Origin: Clostridia bacterium
Lineage (GTDB): Bacteria; Bacillota; Clostridia; HGM11327
Direction: 5' to 3'
Length of the DNA stretch: 6,468 bases
NCBI GenBank assembly: GCA_017935525.1
Contig: JAGBHJ010000022.1
Location: 1-6,468, forward strand
The notes beneath the pieces are model-generated. The model was not told the DNA's origin, did not search any database, and saw nothing but the letters and a program-made list of their open reading frames with translations. Made by a program: the position numbers and the translations under genes. Shown here piece by piece: positions 6,199 through 6,468 of this stretch (the stretch's first letter is position 1; the number at the start of each line of letters is the position of its first letter).

Positions 6199-6345
6199 AT
6201 AGAATTCATAAAAATTCGGCACTTTGGCAAAAATTGCTTGGGGATAGATAATGCAACTGTATAAAAAAGACTTGCCTTAGTATCGACGCAGAAGTACCTC
6301 ATAACAAAAAGACGAAAAACAATACCGACGGGTGCTAAAGGACAG

Positions 6346-6381
6346 TAAAAAAGCCGATATGGATTTGATTCCGTATCGGCT
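6346..6381 (-). terminator. Strong intrinsic terminator, probably bidirectional
   Basis: An inverted repeat AGCCGATA/TATCGGCT (6352-6381) gives an 8-pair perfect stem, extended by an A-C mismatch and GGA/TCC, with a 6-base loop. On the minus strand it runs directly into TTTTTT (6347-6352). On the plus strand the mismatch becomes a G-U pair and the stem is followed by CTTTTG, so it may work both ways. It separates whatever lies to the right of the window from the transporter unit. The 147 bases from here to the transporter promoter hold T-rich stretches but no gene or structure I can support. Confidence 0.85.
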
Positions 6382-6468
6382 CTTTTGTATAGCACTACCA
6401 CTTTCGGTGGTGAGTAAGTGCGCTCTTCCTGATAGTTTTTAGTGATATGCTGTCGCTTTGCAACAGCG
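6382..6468 (-). other. Hairpin-rich right edge: 3' end of a gene or of a structured RNA
   Basis: Two strong stem-loops precede the terminator. GCTGTTGC-AAA-GCGACAGC (6449-6467) has 8 pairs including one U-G, a pair that is a mismatch on the plus strand and so favours a minus-strand RNA. The other is ACCAC-CGAAA-GTGGT, enclosed by GCACT/AGTGC with a 5-base bulge. One minus-strand frame reads LLQSDSISLKTIRKS and ends with ...HHRKW and a TAG at 6395-6397, 14 bases before the terminator stem, so the segment could equally be the C-terminus of a protein. No tRNA, tmRNA, RNase P or T-box signature was recognised. Confidence 0.35.

Noticed and set aside
6133..6222. N-terminal extension of the transporter to a start at 6222
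   Set aside because: It would place the -35, -10 and ribosome binding site inside the coding region. LeuT-like proteins begin a few residues before the RxGSFxxKLGF segment, matching the ATG at 6132.
6195..6401. A 68-codon minus-strand frame at the right edge
   Set aside because: It reads straight through the strong terminator and into the transporter promoter, with no ribosome binding site; the frame is most likely accidental.
6346..6468. T-box riboswitch controlling the amino-acid transporter
   Set aside because: A structured region with a terminator upstream of an amino-acid transporter suggested this, but the conserved T-box sequence is absent, the terminator stem has no antiterminator partner, and the transporter has its own promoter further downstream.

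Overview
The window looks like chromosomal DNA from a member of the Bacillota, most likely an anaerobic Clostridia-type gut or rumen bacterium. The grounds are consensus SigA-type promoters (TTGACA/TTGAAA, 17-base spacers, TATAAT/TAAAAT), strong GGAGG-type ribosome binding sites, a Clostridia-like HolA, and the gene set DAO/BFD flavoprotein, disulfide-reductase-like flavoprotein and DUF1667 protein seen in anaerobes such as Clostridia and Thermotoga. Species cannot be named. GC is roughly 45-50% by eye. Every gene lies on the minus strand, so the reading order runs from high to low coordinates.

Right edge (6468-6199): a hairpin-rich segment that is either the 3' end of an upstream gene or part of a structured RNA, closed by a strong intrinsic terminator (6346-6381). 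Next is a monocistronic unit: a consensus extended -10 promoter (6170-6198) driving a sodium-dependent amino-acid-type transporter of the NSS/SLC6 family (6132-4774). After it come a weak hairpin and a second promoter (4702-4730) with a leader of about 95 bases holding a 40-base stem-loop.

That second promoter reads into a tight run of five genes. A GlpA-like FAD dehydrogenase carries a C-terminal BFD [2Fe-2S] domain. It is followed by a pyridine-nucleotide-type FAD oxidoreductase and a four-cysteine DUF1667 protein. These three form a probable flavin/iron-sulfur dehydrogenase complex resembling anaerobic glycerol-3-phosphate dehydrogenase in layout. With only 28 bases between, the run continues into holA (DNA polymerase III delta subunit, clamp loader), which overlaps by one base a small membrane protein of the DUF1294 family. 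No terminator or promoter was seen between these genes.

Left edge: just after the DUF1294 stop there is another near-consensus promoter (98-126), a short leader with two hairpins, and the first 11 codons of an unidentified gene leaving the window.

No mobile element, CRISPR array, tRNA or rRNA was found. The window is mostly ordinary housekeeping and metabolism. The points worth a second look are the unresolved substrate of the three-protein redox module, its apparent co-transcription with a replication gene, and the structured leaders.
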